64,000 nt of DNA from Metallyticus violacea (GCA_030762175.1 CM060830.1:52941501-53005500); one strand, 5' to 3'; shown: positions 23,501 through 33,350, counted from the first letter of the stretch. Numbers and translations: made by a program. The notes: generated from the letters alone by a model not told the origin.

Positions 23501-26500
23501 CATACAATGATATCAATTAATACTATTGTATGCAGTTTAACTTTTTGGTGATAATAAAAGTGATTATACGGATCAAAGAGTGGAAATATGAATATATCTC
23601 TTGAAAAATATGCTGCAATTGTAGCAATGAGAAACGTAGATTTGTTTAATTTTCAAATGGCTAAAGAATGTATTATCTAGTGTGGGAGTGCAATACATCC
23701 TGGCCTGCCACAAACATTGCAGCAACCAAGATTTACCACAGCCAGGATAGCCTTGCAAAACTACAAAAAGTGATGAACAATTGATTATAATTACCAATAA
23801 AAGGAATAGATTTAAAACTGCACCACAAAAATGTGCAGAACTAGTAGAAATGAACAGAAAACTGTATCTTTGCACCAGTAAAAAGGAGACTTTCAGAAGC
23901 TGATTTAAAAGGGTATATGGCAAGTAAGGAAACCTACTGATTGGTCTGAGTACTTGTCACAGATGAATTCAAATATGAACTCTTTGGTACTAGAGAACAT
24001 ATATCTGCTGATATAAAGGACATAGGGTTTTCCATCAGTGTATTCTGCTATGGTCGGGGGTGTATTAGAGTATGGGTATTTTTCTGGGAATAAAGTTAGG
24101 AATATTGTGAAAATTGAAAGTAAGATGGATCAGAAACAATATTATATACATTTTTAGTGTTATGCAAAACTATCTGGATTGCATCTAGTACAAAAAGGTT
24201 TTACCTTGCAGCAAAACAAAATTTCAAATATTAATCTGGATGCTGCACATGATACATTGCATGTAAAGAAAAGTGGCAGGGCTGAAAGACATGGCTTAGA
24301 TGTTCCAAAATCTTGACTTCATAGAATTGTTACAGGACAAAGTAGATAAAGATATCCAGCAAGCACATTTAAAAAGCTTAGATCATCTGGGAAGTATGGA
24401 AGGGTATAGAAACAGAATACCTCCAAGGACCTGTAAGCCAAATTTTTAGAGTTTGCTAGGTATTTTTAAGTTAGGTGAATGCAATGACGAAAATAAACTT
24501 TAATTTATTCCTTGTAATGGATATATCTTGCCATCACTATATTTTTGTCTTAACAAACATACTTCTGTGCTGTTTTATTTGTTGAAATTAGTGAGTAGTA
24601 TATAGAGGTACACCCTATATGAGTCATCGCCAGATTCTACATGTTGATCGGAGAACTTTGGGGATGTTCATAAATGCTGTATTCACAAGCACAAGCACAT
24701 GTAGCAAGTCCTCACTGCAATGGGCACTTTTCCTGTAAACATAATGATCACAATCATAAGAACTGGAAAGAGAATGTTACGGTAAAGAAGCGGTGACCAA
24801 GTGGTTTAGAAGACATTGCTTTTCTACATAATCTCTTGTGTTCAAATTTCAAACAATTTTTTTTTATTATTGGTTTTATAAGTGTATATGTAGAACATTA
24901 TGTTGCCTTAATATCATATATTTTAATGTATCATTTCAGTTTTATGATATTACCTACGCACACACAAAAATGTAATCACAAACTGTTGTATTCTTTATAA
25001 AATACATGAACAGAAAAATTTATCTTCTAAAGTGAAAACACAGAAATAAACACAAATTAATATTGTGTATGAACCTTCAACATTTATAACTGCCCTCAAT
25101 CTTCAGGTCATAGATGATGATGTCAGATTTCTACAGTAGTGTGGACTAGAGGCTACAACATGAGCTCTAATGAGTAGGACTTAGAAGAATTTTGCTTTCA
25201 AGAGATGACTAATTTTTTTAGTCAAAGGGTTTACATATATAGAAGAATTAGTGAAATTATGGAAAAAATAAGTACTTATATAAAATTTGTAAAGGAATAA
25301 TTCATTATTTTGACAAAAACAAGATATGCTTAACATTAGAAAAGAAACACAGAGAGTGGTATACAAAGAAGGCAGCTATCTTTTATTTTCCTTATTTTGG
25401 ATTAGTGGTAAGGGAGTCTTTTATGTTCATTGATGATCTGTGATTCCTCATTTATGATGAAACTACTATAGATATCAAACCAATATAGAATGTTTTACCA
25501 AGTTTAAAAGATTACATATGTTTTTGGAGGTGCAATTAGCAACTGACATATCGTGAGATTTTTTGACAAAACTTGGAATTATGGTGGTTTGACAATGAAG
25601 AAGGCAGTATGCAGGTGTTGCATTTAGGTCTATGGCATGAGCATGGGCATCAACTTTTAGGAGCTGAAGGGCCTCAGCCCCTACTAAGTTTTTGCAAAGG
25701 GGACTGAGCCGTCCCAATGTTTCCAAAAGGTGAAAATAATATCAATATATATTTAATTTTTAGTTTGAATGTGCTAAATTTGATAAAAGTAATAAATTTG
25801 TTTGTAAGGAATTCACCTAAAAGACATTCATTCTTCAAGCAGTTACAAGGCAGATGATATGATTAACATAAGGCATTCTATCTTAACTAAATGGATGGTT
25901 CGCTTTTCATCATTGTCATCATTTCATTTCAATTATGAGAAATTAGTTCAATTTCTTAAATTGTCAGAAGCGGTCTCATCAACTGTATGTTTTTAAAGCA
26001 AATGTTTTTTATCTTAAATGCACTATTTAATTTCTATTTCTACTTGTGCACGTGTTATAAAATTGATGCAGTTTAACACTGTACTGCAAAACAAAACACT
26101 AAGCTTTCAAAAAGCATATTATATAGTTAATTGATTGGATGATACTCTCTCACATAGCAATTCCACTTATGACACATTTTGGGAAGAAATCAAGAACCAT
26201 CCATTCTCTTAATTTATAAGAAGCACAGCTATCATGCAAAAGGTTCACTCCAAAAAGAATTGATACTGAAAGTACTCCTTATTGTGTTTCCAGAGTGCCT
26301 AGATCCTTTATTTCCTGGTTTTTATTTGGTTTTGGGCAGGAATGTCTAGTATATAAAATGGATTTTTAAGTGATGTAAGCTAACAGTTTCCAGTCACATG
26401 GTCATGAAATGAGTGGAGGATGAGAAATGCAAGTGGTTCATAATTATCCAATGACAATATCAAATAACATTCAGCATTATCAAAACCTTGCTTTCCTTTG

Positions 26501-29500
26501 CTCCAGAAACATTCTTAGGAGTTGCTACATTTTCTTACATAAAGCAGTGGAACATTGAGTAATTTTACCACCTCAAAGCCCTAATCTCCAATTCTAACTT
26601 ATATCAATTGCCTCAATACATAACATAACCAAACGTTTATTTAAACCTAGGATCACCATATTTTACTCATCAGTGATAAGGAATATGAAGCCATCCAAAG
26701 TATTCTCTATTCTGTGTGTGAGCTTTCAGAGTTTCATTTCTATTATTCTGAATGTCATATTATAACTATCAACTATTCTATTAACTGCATTTCATTTTTC
26801 ATATTATTTATAAATACTGTATGTATCGAATAAAAGTAAAAAAAAAAGTTTGGTAAAGCAATTTTTACACTTTTATAGTTTACCTTCGTACTGAACCAGA
26901 AGTAGTGTATGAGCGTATGCAGATTCGTGCACGTAAAGAAGAACAATGTGTGTCCCTGGAATATTTGAAGAAAATCCATGAGCTCCATGAAGACTGGTTG
27001 CTTCACAAAACTGCATTCATCTGTCCTACTCCAGTAAGAACTTTTTTACCATGTGTGTTAGATAATCAGTTCATAGACCTCTATTACCAACATGTCTTTC
27101 TACATCCGTTTTCCTGTAAAATGATAAAATTTAAAATATTTTCTCATATCTACTATAAAGTATGGTACTATAATGTAATATTTTATCAGCATCAGTTGAA
27201 AAATATTAAACTTACCACAGATACTCACTTGGAAAATACATTGTGTTCTTTCTAGGGCCACTGTATCAGTAAAGCACAAAGTTGATAAAAGAGCAGTTTC
27301 CCACAGGGGCCTTTTAGTAACTATTTTAACTTAGTTGTTACACTTCTAATTGAGTTATTAAATTTTGGTTTTACTTTTGTACTAACATTTTCTCAAAGAT
27401 AATAAATTCTCTGTTTTTATTAAATTTTATTCTTCTGATGTGTCCTAATTTTTTTCTTTATATATGTGCTATACTATTAGCTTATCTGTTGCATACATAT
27501 TTTTAGCTATACTTTTTCATGGTTTCTGGTCTTCTTTTCTTCTGATCTATGCAGAATTATTTTTTTATTTTTTGTGTGTAGTGTTTTAATGCTCCTTTTG
27601 TACTAATGAGGTATCACTGATGATTCACAAAATAAATAATAAATTCATGAAAAGATAAAGTAGGAAAGCAATATTGGGAATGAAGTGTTCTAGGCTTGAA
27701 TTTAAAGTATTCCCAGTATTTGCCATTGACAAGATCTCAAAAAAATCTCAGGGAGAATGGTGTGATTCAAACAACAGACCTCCTGTACACAAATTCATGT
27801 CTTAGCAAACTCAGTCACTCATATTTGTCCATAAAGAAAATGCAGTTTAAGAAAATTATATAATGGAAGCATTTTTTTAATTCTGCAGCCAGCTAATTGT
27901 TATAATTTATAAAAAATAGGAACCATTTCTGTTATAGTGTCAAGGAGAAAACATAATTACTTAAATCCGCTGCTGCTTGTTGTGATGTCAGAACTATCAT
28001 AGTGGATTACTGGCATAAAGTAATAAAATTTATAATAAAATATATTATCAAGGAATGTGCCCATTTATAATTGCAGTGCTTATAACTAACACTAATGCTC
28101 ATTTTCTAAGAGAAATCTAACCACTTATTCTTCAACCAGCCATAAATATATCTGACATGAGGGATTTCAGTTGAACAGGAATTTTTATTGTACATAGATT
28201 TACCCGATAATGATATCAAAAAAGCATTCAATAGTGTAACATTTCATGTGTCTAATATGGACCAATATACTTCTTCAAAAATGCACAAGAAAATATTCTA
28301 TAAAATTTAATATATCTGCCTCTGGATGTATATTTCTTTAGGGCAATACAGAATATATTCCAATTATATAAGAACTCAGGTTGATAATTTGGAACTTATT
28401 TGATAAATAATAATGAGCTCTCTTGTTCATAGCAGTTGTCTGATCCAGCATTTGCCCTTTGCTCAGTATTCTTGGCAGTGAGATGGTTAGGTGAATCCTG
28501 TACAACTCCCTGACTTAAAAAATGTAATTCATATTTGATTTTTCATCTATGAAATGTGATTCAGAATCTCTTCAGATGTTACTTTTGCATGTTATGCTTA
28601 TTGCTGTACTCCAAAGTATTTCATGCATTTTAAAGAGAGCCTACATCATCCAAACAAAATGCTTTTATGGCCTTCATTGCCATTGAGAGGCAAGTCTCTA
28701 TATAATTTTCCAATCAAAAATTTCTGTTTAAGCCAAAACCTTTTCCTTGTGAAAATTGTAACATAACACAATCAATTGTTTCTAATGCTTTCAAATTAAT
28801 TTCCTTTAAAAATCAATTTTTTCTCATAACACTTCTTACCATAAAATTGCTATATTGTTCAAGAATAAAATTTGGGAACCACATTATATCCTTTAAAAAA
28901 TTCTCAAAACACAAAATACTTTTTTTTTTTTTTTTTTTTTCTTTTCAAAAGCTCAACATGCACAACTGGCAGTAACAACTAAATCTAAGCCAATAAGAAA
29001 GCGAAAAAGCTTTGGTGTACAAAAGTTAGGTAACAGATTATATCATAGCATCTGTTTGTTCAATTTCCTAAGGCCAACCTAACAATTAATTTGTAAAACC
29101 AAAAATCCATTAGGCTTCTTAAACTAGATGAACGAGTTACTATTTTAAGAAGTTCAATGGAGAATACCATGATGTACAAAAATAGGCTACTGATGAAATT
29201 ACAATAGCCAATAACATATTTGTATTCTTTCATCAGCCTTTTCACAGAAAAGCACCAAAAAAATGTAATTAAATTATAAGAAGTAATTTAAACTGCTGAC
29301 AAGGCTTTTTCAAATTACAAAAAAACGTTTTTATTGCTGCAGCTGTTTCAGAGATAAAAATTTCAAGCAACAAACAGATGGCCCCGTTTTTATTTCTTTG
29401 CACAAATAATGAGTAATAAGTTATACAATTAAATGATTGATAGCTAAAAATAATGTTTCTTTTCCATGTCTCAGTCCATATATTTCTTTTGTTCCAGATT

Positions 29501-29608
29501 ATAGTGCTGGATGGTAACAAAGATTTGTGTGGAATGGTGCAAGAATATAATAAATGTAAATCTCTGATCTTTCAAGATCATAAAACAGTTTTGGCAAGCA
29601 CTGAATAA
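14414..29608 (+). CDS. dnk: Deoxynucleoside kinase (dNK), complete, five exons
   Basis: Phosphorylates deoxynucleosides to monophosphates, the first step of nucleotide salvage. Exons 14414-14569, 17058-17191, 17368-17486, 26879-27033 and 29498-29608; all GT-AG with matching phases, 675 nt, 224 residues. P-loop GNIGSGKTT at 15-23; EPVELW at 38-43; ERS at 90-92; lid RMQIRAR at 149-155. With a constant offset of 14, the residues that bind substrate in Drosophila dNK are all kept: E38, W43, Y56, Q67, V70, M74, R91, A96, F100, E158. V70, M74 and A96 mark the broad, pyrimidine-preferring insect enzyme rather than a purine kinase. The protein is about 25 residues shorter than the fly one, mainly at the two ends, and has no obvious mitochondrial leader. 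Relative to vertebrates it belongs to the TK2/dCK/dGK family. Confidence 0.95.
14850..16030 (+). mobile_element. Non-LTR retrotransposon relic in dNK intron 1
   Basis: Across shifting frames: [12 protein letters not shown] near 15030, [10 protein letters not shown] near 15112-15135, then KSKIIVYKK near 15210, and a C-terminal [14 protein letters not shown] near 15500-15550. This is the RT palm box with flanking text of a LINE. Purine-rich, many stops. The clade is not resolved; 5' and 3' limits are approximate. Confidence 0.62.
16534..16731. mobile_element. Short palindromic PLE insertion, 198 bp, 13-bp target duplication
   Basis: Tail on the left (TTGGAACTTAACACAGTGAAGCC), then arms TAATGGATATCATTG.../...CAATGATATCCATTA around a short loop. 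Perfect 13-bp duplications TAAGTTAACTTAT lie at 16521-16533 and 16732-16744. The arm text is that of 12517-12854, but the loop is deleted so only the GAAAC side of one hammerhead-like motif survives. Confidence 0.85.
17058..17191 (+). CDS. dnk: dNK exon 2
   Basis: 134 nt after GTTACAG, ending GCACG|GTATAA in phase 2. Encodes [15 protein letters not shown] onward to the MERSIFSA segment with Q67, V70, M74 and the E-R-S motif. Confidence 0.93.
17368..17486 (+). CDS. dnk: dNK exon 3
   Basis: 119 nt after TTTGCAG, ending ATTG|GTAAG in phase 1. Encodes [13 protein letters not shown] through DEWFRWI to GDLI; this is the helix region before the lid. Confidence 0.93.
17851..17891 (-). ncRNA. Hammerhead-ribozyme-like motif (PLE, left arm)
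   Basis: Minus strand: stem I CAG, CTGAGGA (fits CTGANGA), stem-loop with TGGA/TCCA, GAAAT, AT, GTA, then CTG closing stem I with CAG. Only a 1-bp stem III would form (A-T), so activity is doubtful. Confidence 0.55.
17892..18308 (-). pseudogene. PLE GIY-YIG endonuclease C-terminal fragment
   Basis: 139-codon open frame, no true start. It reads [25 protein letters not shown]: the GIY and YIG motifs with a CxxC pair between them, then the LKEHWRNI helix and WNENNEIE. This is the layout of the nuclease of Penelope-like elements, which normally follows a reverse transcriptase; no RT is present here. It ends just before the hammerhead-like motif at 17851-17891. Confidence 0.85.
18740..18780 (+). 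ncRNA. Hammerhead-ribozyme-like motif (PLE, right arm)
   Basis: Plus strand: TGG, CTGAGGA 18743-18749, stem-loop, GAAAT 18768-18772, then GTGTC and CTG. Mirror image of the motif at 17851-17891 with a few changes. Confidence 0.5.
18857..19075. mobile_element. Palindromic PLE remnant next to the 17744 insertion
   Basis: Arms TTAATTACTGGTGAGTTGATT... and ...AATCAACTTACCAGTTAATTAA around a loop near 18950, plus a tail at the right with TTACTTCACTGTATTAG. It starts only a few bases after the right duplication of the previous element. It belongs to another subfamily; the same end text, TTAAATCAACTCACCAG, occurs at 62294 beside another GIY-YIG relic. Confidence 0.75.
18910..18950 (-). ncRNA. Hammerhead-ribozyme-like motif, good core
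   Basis: Minus strand: stem I ATAG (18947-18950), CTGATGA (18940-18946), a partly decayed stem II, GAAAC (18919-18923), 2-nt loop AT, GTT (18914-18916), then CTGT, which pairs with ATAG (one G-T). Predicted cleavage is between 18914 and 18913. All invariant core bases of the hammerhead are present; stem III is only 2 bp. Confidence 0.65.
19140..19775. repeat. Direct repeat pair R2 (about 140 bp units, 485 bp apart)
   Basis: 19140-19283 and 19625-19775 share ACTCTATTxxCTACTTTTG, then GGAAAAGTGTGAT.AC, AAAGCTCTT.TC.ATCACTA, CCTAGGACAG, and GAAGGAAAAGTCT. Unknown origin; could be the two ends of one element or a local duplication. Confidence 0.6.
19776..21589. other. dNK intron 3 stretch: no gene seen
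   Basis: AT-rich, with only short open frames of 60-80 codons that I cannot link to any protein. Confidence 0.55.
21590..22370 (-). mobile_element. Mariner-type transposase relic
   Basis: Minus strand, several frames: DEDKKK...VITDHES.IYQ.DPETKK near 22160-22090, [12 protein letters not shown] near 22050, an HDN-type box ([10 protein letters not shown] near 21860), then [19 protein letters not shown] and ATVSAYNEC near 21740-21680. This is the D,D34D transposase order with the first D damaged (GDES read as DHES). Frameshifts throughout; no TIR found. Confidence 0.72.
22810..23406 (+). CDS. PLE GIY-YIG endonuclease domain, open frame
   Basis: 198 codons open from ATG 22810 to TAG. The first 80 residues resemble the PLE linker after the reverse transcriptase ([14 protein letters not shown]). 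The nuclease domain starts near residue 80: [20 protein letters not shown] with GIY, a CxxC pair and YIG; then [10 protein letters not shown] with the conserved Arg, a His-containing AYHFW segment, and [10 protein letters not shown]. Stops only just before the ribozyme-like motif. The RT domain is missing, so on its own this copy could at most supply nuclease. Whether it is translated is unknown. Confidence 0.85.
   Translation: MVQKFKRQKHIKVTTTLLAKKDNLIFKKFTYHPWATKKFQNILKDFNIRLAPINRFNVQNLLIDNVNDSIPQEEKSGIYKINCAECEKIYIGKTKRNIGTRLKEHFRNIKYKQIQKSAVAYHFWTQNHDIINKTKLLKSVQGPMELATWEKIYIYKYKDSIMNFDIVGDENINYKFITPPPEQNIHSHSSTNDPTVEL
23408..23450 (+). ncRNA. Hammerhead-ribozyme-like motif after the GIY-YIG stop codon
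   Basis: ATGG 23408-23411 (stem I), CTGAAGA 23412-23418, stem II GGGAAC/GTTCTC with an AAAAT loop and one extra T, GAAAC 23437-23441, loop TG, GTT 23444-23446, then CCAT 23447-23450 pairing exactly with ATGG. Predicted cleavage follows 23446. Stem III is 2 bp (AC/GT), the minimal form known from retroelement hammerheads. The motif begins two bases after the ORF stop. Confidence 0.68.
23585..24480 (+). mobile_element. Tc1-type transposon relic
   Basis: Plus strand, frames shifting: [20 protein letters not shown] (N-terminal helix-turn-helix) near 23590-23650, [16 protein letters not shown] near 23800-23850, [11 protein letters not shown] near 23957-23990 (the first catalytic D region of Tc1), [18 protein letters not shown] text near 24050-24090, [10 protein letters not shown] near 24190, and [14 protein letters not shown] near 24340-24385. 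Nearly full length but inactivated. It starts about 60 bp after the PLE. Confidence 0.78.
24500..26878. other. dNK intron 3, 3' part: no gene seen
   Basis: AT-rich. A tRNA-like fragment near 24790-24850 (TGACCAAGTGGTTTAGA, GTGTTCAAATTTC) may be a decayed SINE head. Otherwise nothing recognised. Confidence 0.5.
26879..27033 (+). CDS. dnk: dNK exon 4
   Basis: 155 nt after ACTTTTATAG, ending CTCCA|GTAAGA in phase 0. Encodes [12 protein letters not shown], the lid [11 protein letters not shown] and [11 protein letters not shown], the most conserved part of the C-terminal half. Confidence 0.94.
27579..27822 (-). mobile_element. SINE family II copy, old
   Basis: Reverse copy of 7782-8064: GTTTTAATGCTCCTTTTGTACTAATGAGGTA at the left tail, then GTTCTAGGCTTGAATTTAAAGTATTCCCAG and the head remnant near 27800-27822. 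In dNK intron 4. Confidence 0.75.
27823..29497. other. dNK intron 4, 3' part: no gene seen
   Basis: AT-rich with a poly-T run of about 21 bases near 28920-28940. No coding or mobile sequence recognised. Confidence 0.55.
29498..29608 (+). CDS. dnk: dNK exon 5 (terminal)
   Basis: 111 nt after GTTCCAG, starting [10 protein letters not shown] (the conserved beta-strand VLVLDADL in fly) and [13 protein letters not shown], ending in TAA at 29606-29608. The fly C-terminal extension is shortened. Confidence 0.9.
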   Translation: MIVLDGNKDLCGMVQEYNKCKSLIFQDHKTVLASTE

Positions 29609-29688
29609 CTCTCATTTTGGAATTTGTTGTGTACATACAAATAGTATTATAAGTGATTATATGCCTGATATGAACATTTCTCTCATAA

Positions 29689-29694
29689 AATAAA
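29689..29694 (+). terminator. Polyadenylation signal AATAAA for dNK
   Basis: First AATAAA downstream, 81 bp after the dNK stop codon. Position fits a short 3' UTR. Confidence 0.6.
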
Positions 29695-30393
29695 ACGTCT
29701 CTTATCATTACTGGATAAGCTACCTCTACCAATATCAGTGGTGGTAGGGATCAGTAGAATGGGGGGATAACTGCTACCTTGCAGTAGATTTCAGAGAATA
29801 TAGACCTGCTAATCAGGAAAGGGGGAAGCACACTTTTGCAAATTTTATCATGCTTTTTGTAATACCTATGAGCTTTATTATACTTATATTGTTCTGGAGT
29901 TATTGCTGATGTCATTATGATTGTATTCTTTGATAATTTTTATGAGTTTAGTATTCCACATTCCAACAAGAGTTTTGTAAGTAAAATATTTTACAGAAAA
30001 AGAAAGAAAGGAAAAAAAAAAAAAAGATGCATAATGAATCTCTGATAGCCCTTGTATAGTGGTATCAGTTTCACAGTATTTCAATTTGTGCTGCTCCTAT
30101 ATATAAGCAAACTTCTAATAGTAAAGATTTAGTTGTTTTGTAATGTTGTTACAAAATGTACAATTATATATTAAGAATTATAATAAACTATTTATAACAG
30201 TACTTTTTGGGACTTTTTAGTTGGGAATATGAAGAATCACATTTATATTGTGTAAATAAACTTTCCTTAATCTAGATAGCCTATAATATTAATGTACAAA
30301 GCATTTAATCCAGAAATAAGGTTCAGCTGAATAGAGGCACTCTGTTGTTTCCTACAGCCCAATGGGTGCAACTACATCTTCACCATCACTATA

Positions 30394-30692
30394 TATAGTT
30401 GGTCCTGGTGATGTAGTGGTAACCATACTTGCCTTCTAAACTCAAGATCATGGGTTCAAACCTGGCCAGGATCAATGGATTTTTTCTGGCATAAAAATCC
30501 TAAGTATGGCTTCCTTTGGAAGGGAAGTAAAGCCGTGAGTCCCATGTTGTAAATTTACGGCATGATAAATAACCTGAAGCCTGAAAGAAGAGGCCTCTGA
30601 GCAAAAGTTATTGGCTGTTTCACGCCCTGAATTGAATGGGACGCTGATGACCTGAGCTGTTAAAGAGCATCCATAAGTAAATCAAATCAACA
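30394..30692 (+). mobile_element. SINE family I, full copy, 12-bp target duplication
   Basis: tRNA-like head (GGTCCTGGTGATGTAGTGG... GGGTTCAAACCTGGCCAGGAT; acceptor arms pair) followed by a conserved body with CCTAAGTATGGCTTCCTT and GAATGGGACGCTGATGACC. Direct repeats ACCATCACTATA at 30382-30393 and 30693-30704. Family copies: 32269, 33049, 44585, 58914. Confidence 0.92.
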
Positions 30693-31089
30693 ACCATCAC
30701 TATAACTTACAGCCCCTCTTTCTTTTCCTAGTAAATTAATAGGCACCTATTATGCAAGCTCCTAGGCATAAAAGCAATGCATAACGAACTTTTAGACAAT
30801 TCAGTTGACATCTGTGCATCATTTATAAGAGTTCAGGAGGATGACCTCAAAAAAGTTCTAGTTCAGACATTTAATCAATCTTTAATTACATAATTCTAGC
30901 TAAATATTAATAGAAGCTTATTAAAGCAGAAAGTAAATTTCATAACCTCACTTAGTTTTACTGTGATAAAACAAAATAATGCTATTCTTATTTGTAACAA
31001 TAATAAACAGTTCCACTGTTTTTCATGTTATTAAATATCTGTGACTATGAGGATAATTTCATAAACAAAATATCTTTTTTTGACAGTAT

Positions 31090-31290
31090 TTTTACAGTCC
31101 TTCAATATAGTCTCCCTGCTTCTCATCGACTTGCGAGTCCCAAAGTTTGGGAGGCTTTGCTATTCCATTCAAAGCACCTCTTCTGCTCAGCGGCAGAATG
31201 CTCTTCCAGAGAAGCAAAATGGCATCATAGGATTTTTTCAACTTTGGAAATAAGCTTAAGTCTTGTGAACTCATTTTCAAACTGTAGGAT
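31090..31290 (-). mobile_element. Tc1/mariner-type transposase C-terminal relic
   Basis: Minus strand reads LSLFPKLKKS near 31260 and later GIAKPPKLWDSQVDEKQGDYIEGL, a typical C-terminus (W..C...GDYIE) of mariner-group transposases with frameshifts. No ends located. Confidence 0.55.
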
Positions 31291-31916
31291 GGATAGGGTA
31301 ATACTTTCCATCAATATTTGTGCAGTTTATTATTCACAACATTCCCAGTGTAAAGACAAGCATGTCATGGGAATTGGTGGCCCAGCCTCAAGCAACTGAA
31401 ATTGAATTTTTTTGCTTTGTTTTCTGTAAATAATTTGTCAAAGTATGAAATGTTGGCATTGGTGGAATTACCTTGGCTTTTGACAATTTCTTACATGTCA
31501 CATGGTGATCATCTTGAAGAGCATCTGTTACAAGTTTCATACTTTATTCATCTTTTGCCTTCCTGGTCTTGGACCATTGTCTATGATAACAAGACTAACA
31601 CAAAAGTGTAGTATGATCCATTGTGAACTCACCACAAACTTCAAAATATTGTAGATATATTTGGGGTTTTTTACCATATAAAATTTTGATTTTAATACAC
31701 AACCTTTGATCTTCAACAATTGCAGTACCATACATATCTGCAGGTACCATTTCCAGTTCTACACACAGAATATGCTACAGACAACATGAACATCTGTTCT
31801 TCTTTCTCAAGCCTTTGACAGGAAATGACTTAATTTTCACTAGTATTGCATCATCTTTTTGTGGTGTTTAATGCCAATATAGACTTTTCCCCATTCTGCA
31901 CATGGTAGCACATGGA

Positions 31917-32196
31917 GAAATCAGCAGTAGCATCTCATTTCTGAACACAGAGACAGATTAATGAACTTTGACATTTCAGGGATGAAAACATAACCTTTAA
32001 GTTCATCACACCTCCACCAGAGCAGAATATACATTCCCAAAGCATATCAAATTATTCAGCAGTGAACAGTTAGCTGATGATGTAGACGATGTTCTGCAAA
32101 ACAGCCAAGTGGAGCCAATAAGAGCATGCAGTTCAATTCAATCATACAATGATCTTAAATGTGATTAGCTTCACTGTACAAGTTCCAATTAGTATT
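31917..32196 (+). mobile_element. PLE 3' fragment
   Basis: Degenerate text of the GIY-YIG C-terminal part ([28 protein letters not shown]) followed by AGCTGATGATGTAGACGATGTTCTGCAAAACAG, a damaged hammerhead-like motif (CTGATGA at 32074-32080; GAAAC changed), then CAATCATACAATGAT and the tail unit TTCACTGTACAAGTTCC. Confidence 0.75.
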
Positions 32197-32268
32197 TCAA
32201 GTTTTAACCAGCATGTTCCTTTGAAATGCCTATTACCTCAACAATTTCACACATTTCAACTTGCCAGT

Positions 32269-32574
32269 TGTTGGTCCTGGTGGTGTAGGGTTACCATACT
32301 TGCCTCCTAAACCCAAGATCGCGGGTTCGAACCCGGCCAGGATCGATGGATTTTTCCGGGGCGTAAAAATCCTAAGTATGGCTTCCTTCGGAAGGGAAGT
32401 AAAGCCGTGGGTCCCGTGTCATACATTTATGGCATGAAAAAGAACCTCAAGCCTGAAAGAGAGGCCCCTGAGCAAAATTTGTCGGCCGTTTCACGCCCTG
32501 AGTTGAATGGGACGCTGATGACCTGAGCTGTTAAAGAGCGTCCATAAATAAATCATTCAAAAAAAAAAAAAAAC
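32269..32574 (+). mobile_element. SINE family I, best copy, 9-bp target duplication
   Basis: Best preserved head: GGTCCTGGTGGTGTAGGG, B-box GGGTTCGAACCCGG, and a 7-bp acceptor pairing GTCCTGG/CCAGGAT; the anticodon position reads CCT (Arg-like). The body ends AAATCATTCA then a 14-A tail. Direct repeats CTTGCCAGT at 32260-32268 and 32575-32583. Probably recent. Confidence 0.94.
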
Positions 32575-33048
32575 CTTGCCAGTCATTTAATTAAGTATTA
32601 AATTAATTCTGCTCCTGTACTTTTTGGATGTCCTTCACATGGGCCTCTTTCAGGCTGATATGGCCATATTTAAATTCAACACTCCACTTTTAAATCATTG
32701 AAAATGAAGGAGAAGACTCCCCATAAACTTTTATAAATTTAATATGAATTTAAAGCAACTTTTACAAAGACTTTATTAATGCACAATACTAAAAATTTAT
32801 CCATTTTATGGAATACCCACAACACACATGCTTTCAAAACCTGTATTAAATAAATTATTTGCAACAATGACTTGATATTTCAAATGAATGCTTGCATAAA
32901 TGTGCCAATGTAAAAAACAATTATCTTGCCAATGTATGGACACCTATGGTTGAAGTCAAGAGCTTTCAGACTGCCCTCATACTACATTCTGTGCAAATGA
33001 TTGAGTGTGTGTTTACTGAGGCTCATCTGGAGATTATGGCCCAGCTTG

Positions 33049-33337
33049 ATTTGATTTGTTTTATTTATGGATGCTCTTTAACATCTGAGGTCATCAGCTT
33101 CCCATTCTATTCAGGGTGTGAAACAGTCAACAAATTTTGCTCAGAGGCCTCTTCTTTCAGGCTTGAGGTTCTTTTTCATGCCATAAAATGTACGACATGG
33201 GACCCACGGCTTTACTTCCCTTCCAAAGTAAGCCATACTTAGGATTTTTACGCCCGAAAAAATCCATTGGTTCTGGCCGGGTTTGAACCCTTCAATCTTG
33301 GGTTTAGAAGGCAAGTACGGTTACCACCAGGGCCAAC
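33049..33337 (-). mobile_element. SINE family I, inverted copy, 13-bp target duplication
   Basis: Reverse orientation: tail at left (TTTATTTATGGATGCTCTTTAA), head at right (CCGGGTTTGAACCC). Perfect direct repeats ATGGCCCAGCTTG at 33036-33048 and 33338-33350. A 116-codon ORF over it is an artefact. Confidence 0.93.
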
Positions 33338-33350
33338 ATGGCCCAGCTTG

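Larger units (their letters stand above)
22750..23522 (+). mobile_element. Penelope-like element copy, 773 bp, 12-bp target duplication
   Basis: A 5'-truncated PLE insertion. Left end is an inverted tail unit (ACTTAAATGTAAATTGGAAC...) ending ATTAATTGATATCA; right end is TGATATCAATTAAT, so the ends are inverted repeats of about 14 bp. Perfect 12-bp duplications CTATTGTATGCA lie at 22738-22749 and 23523-23534. Between them are an open GIY-YIG reading frame, a hammerhead-like motif and a 3' end identical in style to the palindromes at 12517 and 16534. It is the youngest-looking PLE in the window. Confidence 0.9.

Noticed and set aside
23573..23923. 116-codon minus frame with GYPGCGKSW resembling a P-loop
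   Set aside because: It lies antisense to the Tc1 relic; the P-loop likeness is isolated and without neighbouring NTPase motifs.
32276..32348. Possible tRNA-Arg gene (good acceptor, A and B boxes)
   Set aside because: It is the head of a SINE: it continues into the family body, has a poly-A tail, a target duplication and four other copies.
32892..33242. 116-codon plus-strand frame
   Set aside because: Mostly the reverse complement of an inverted SINE.
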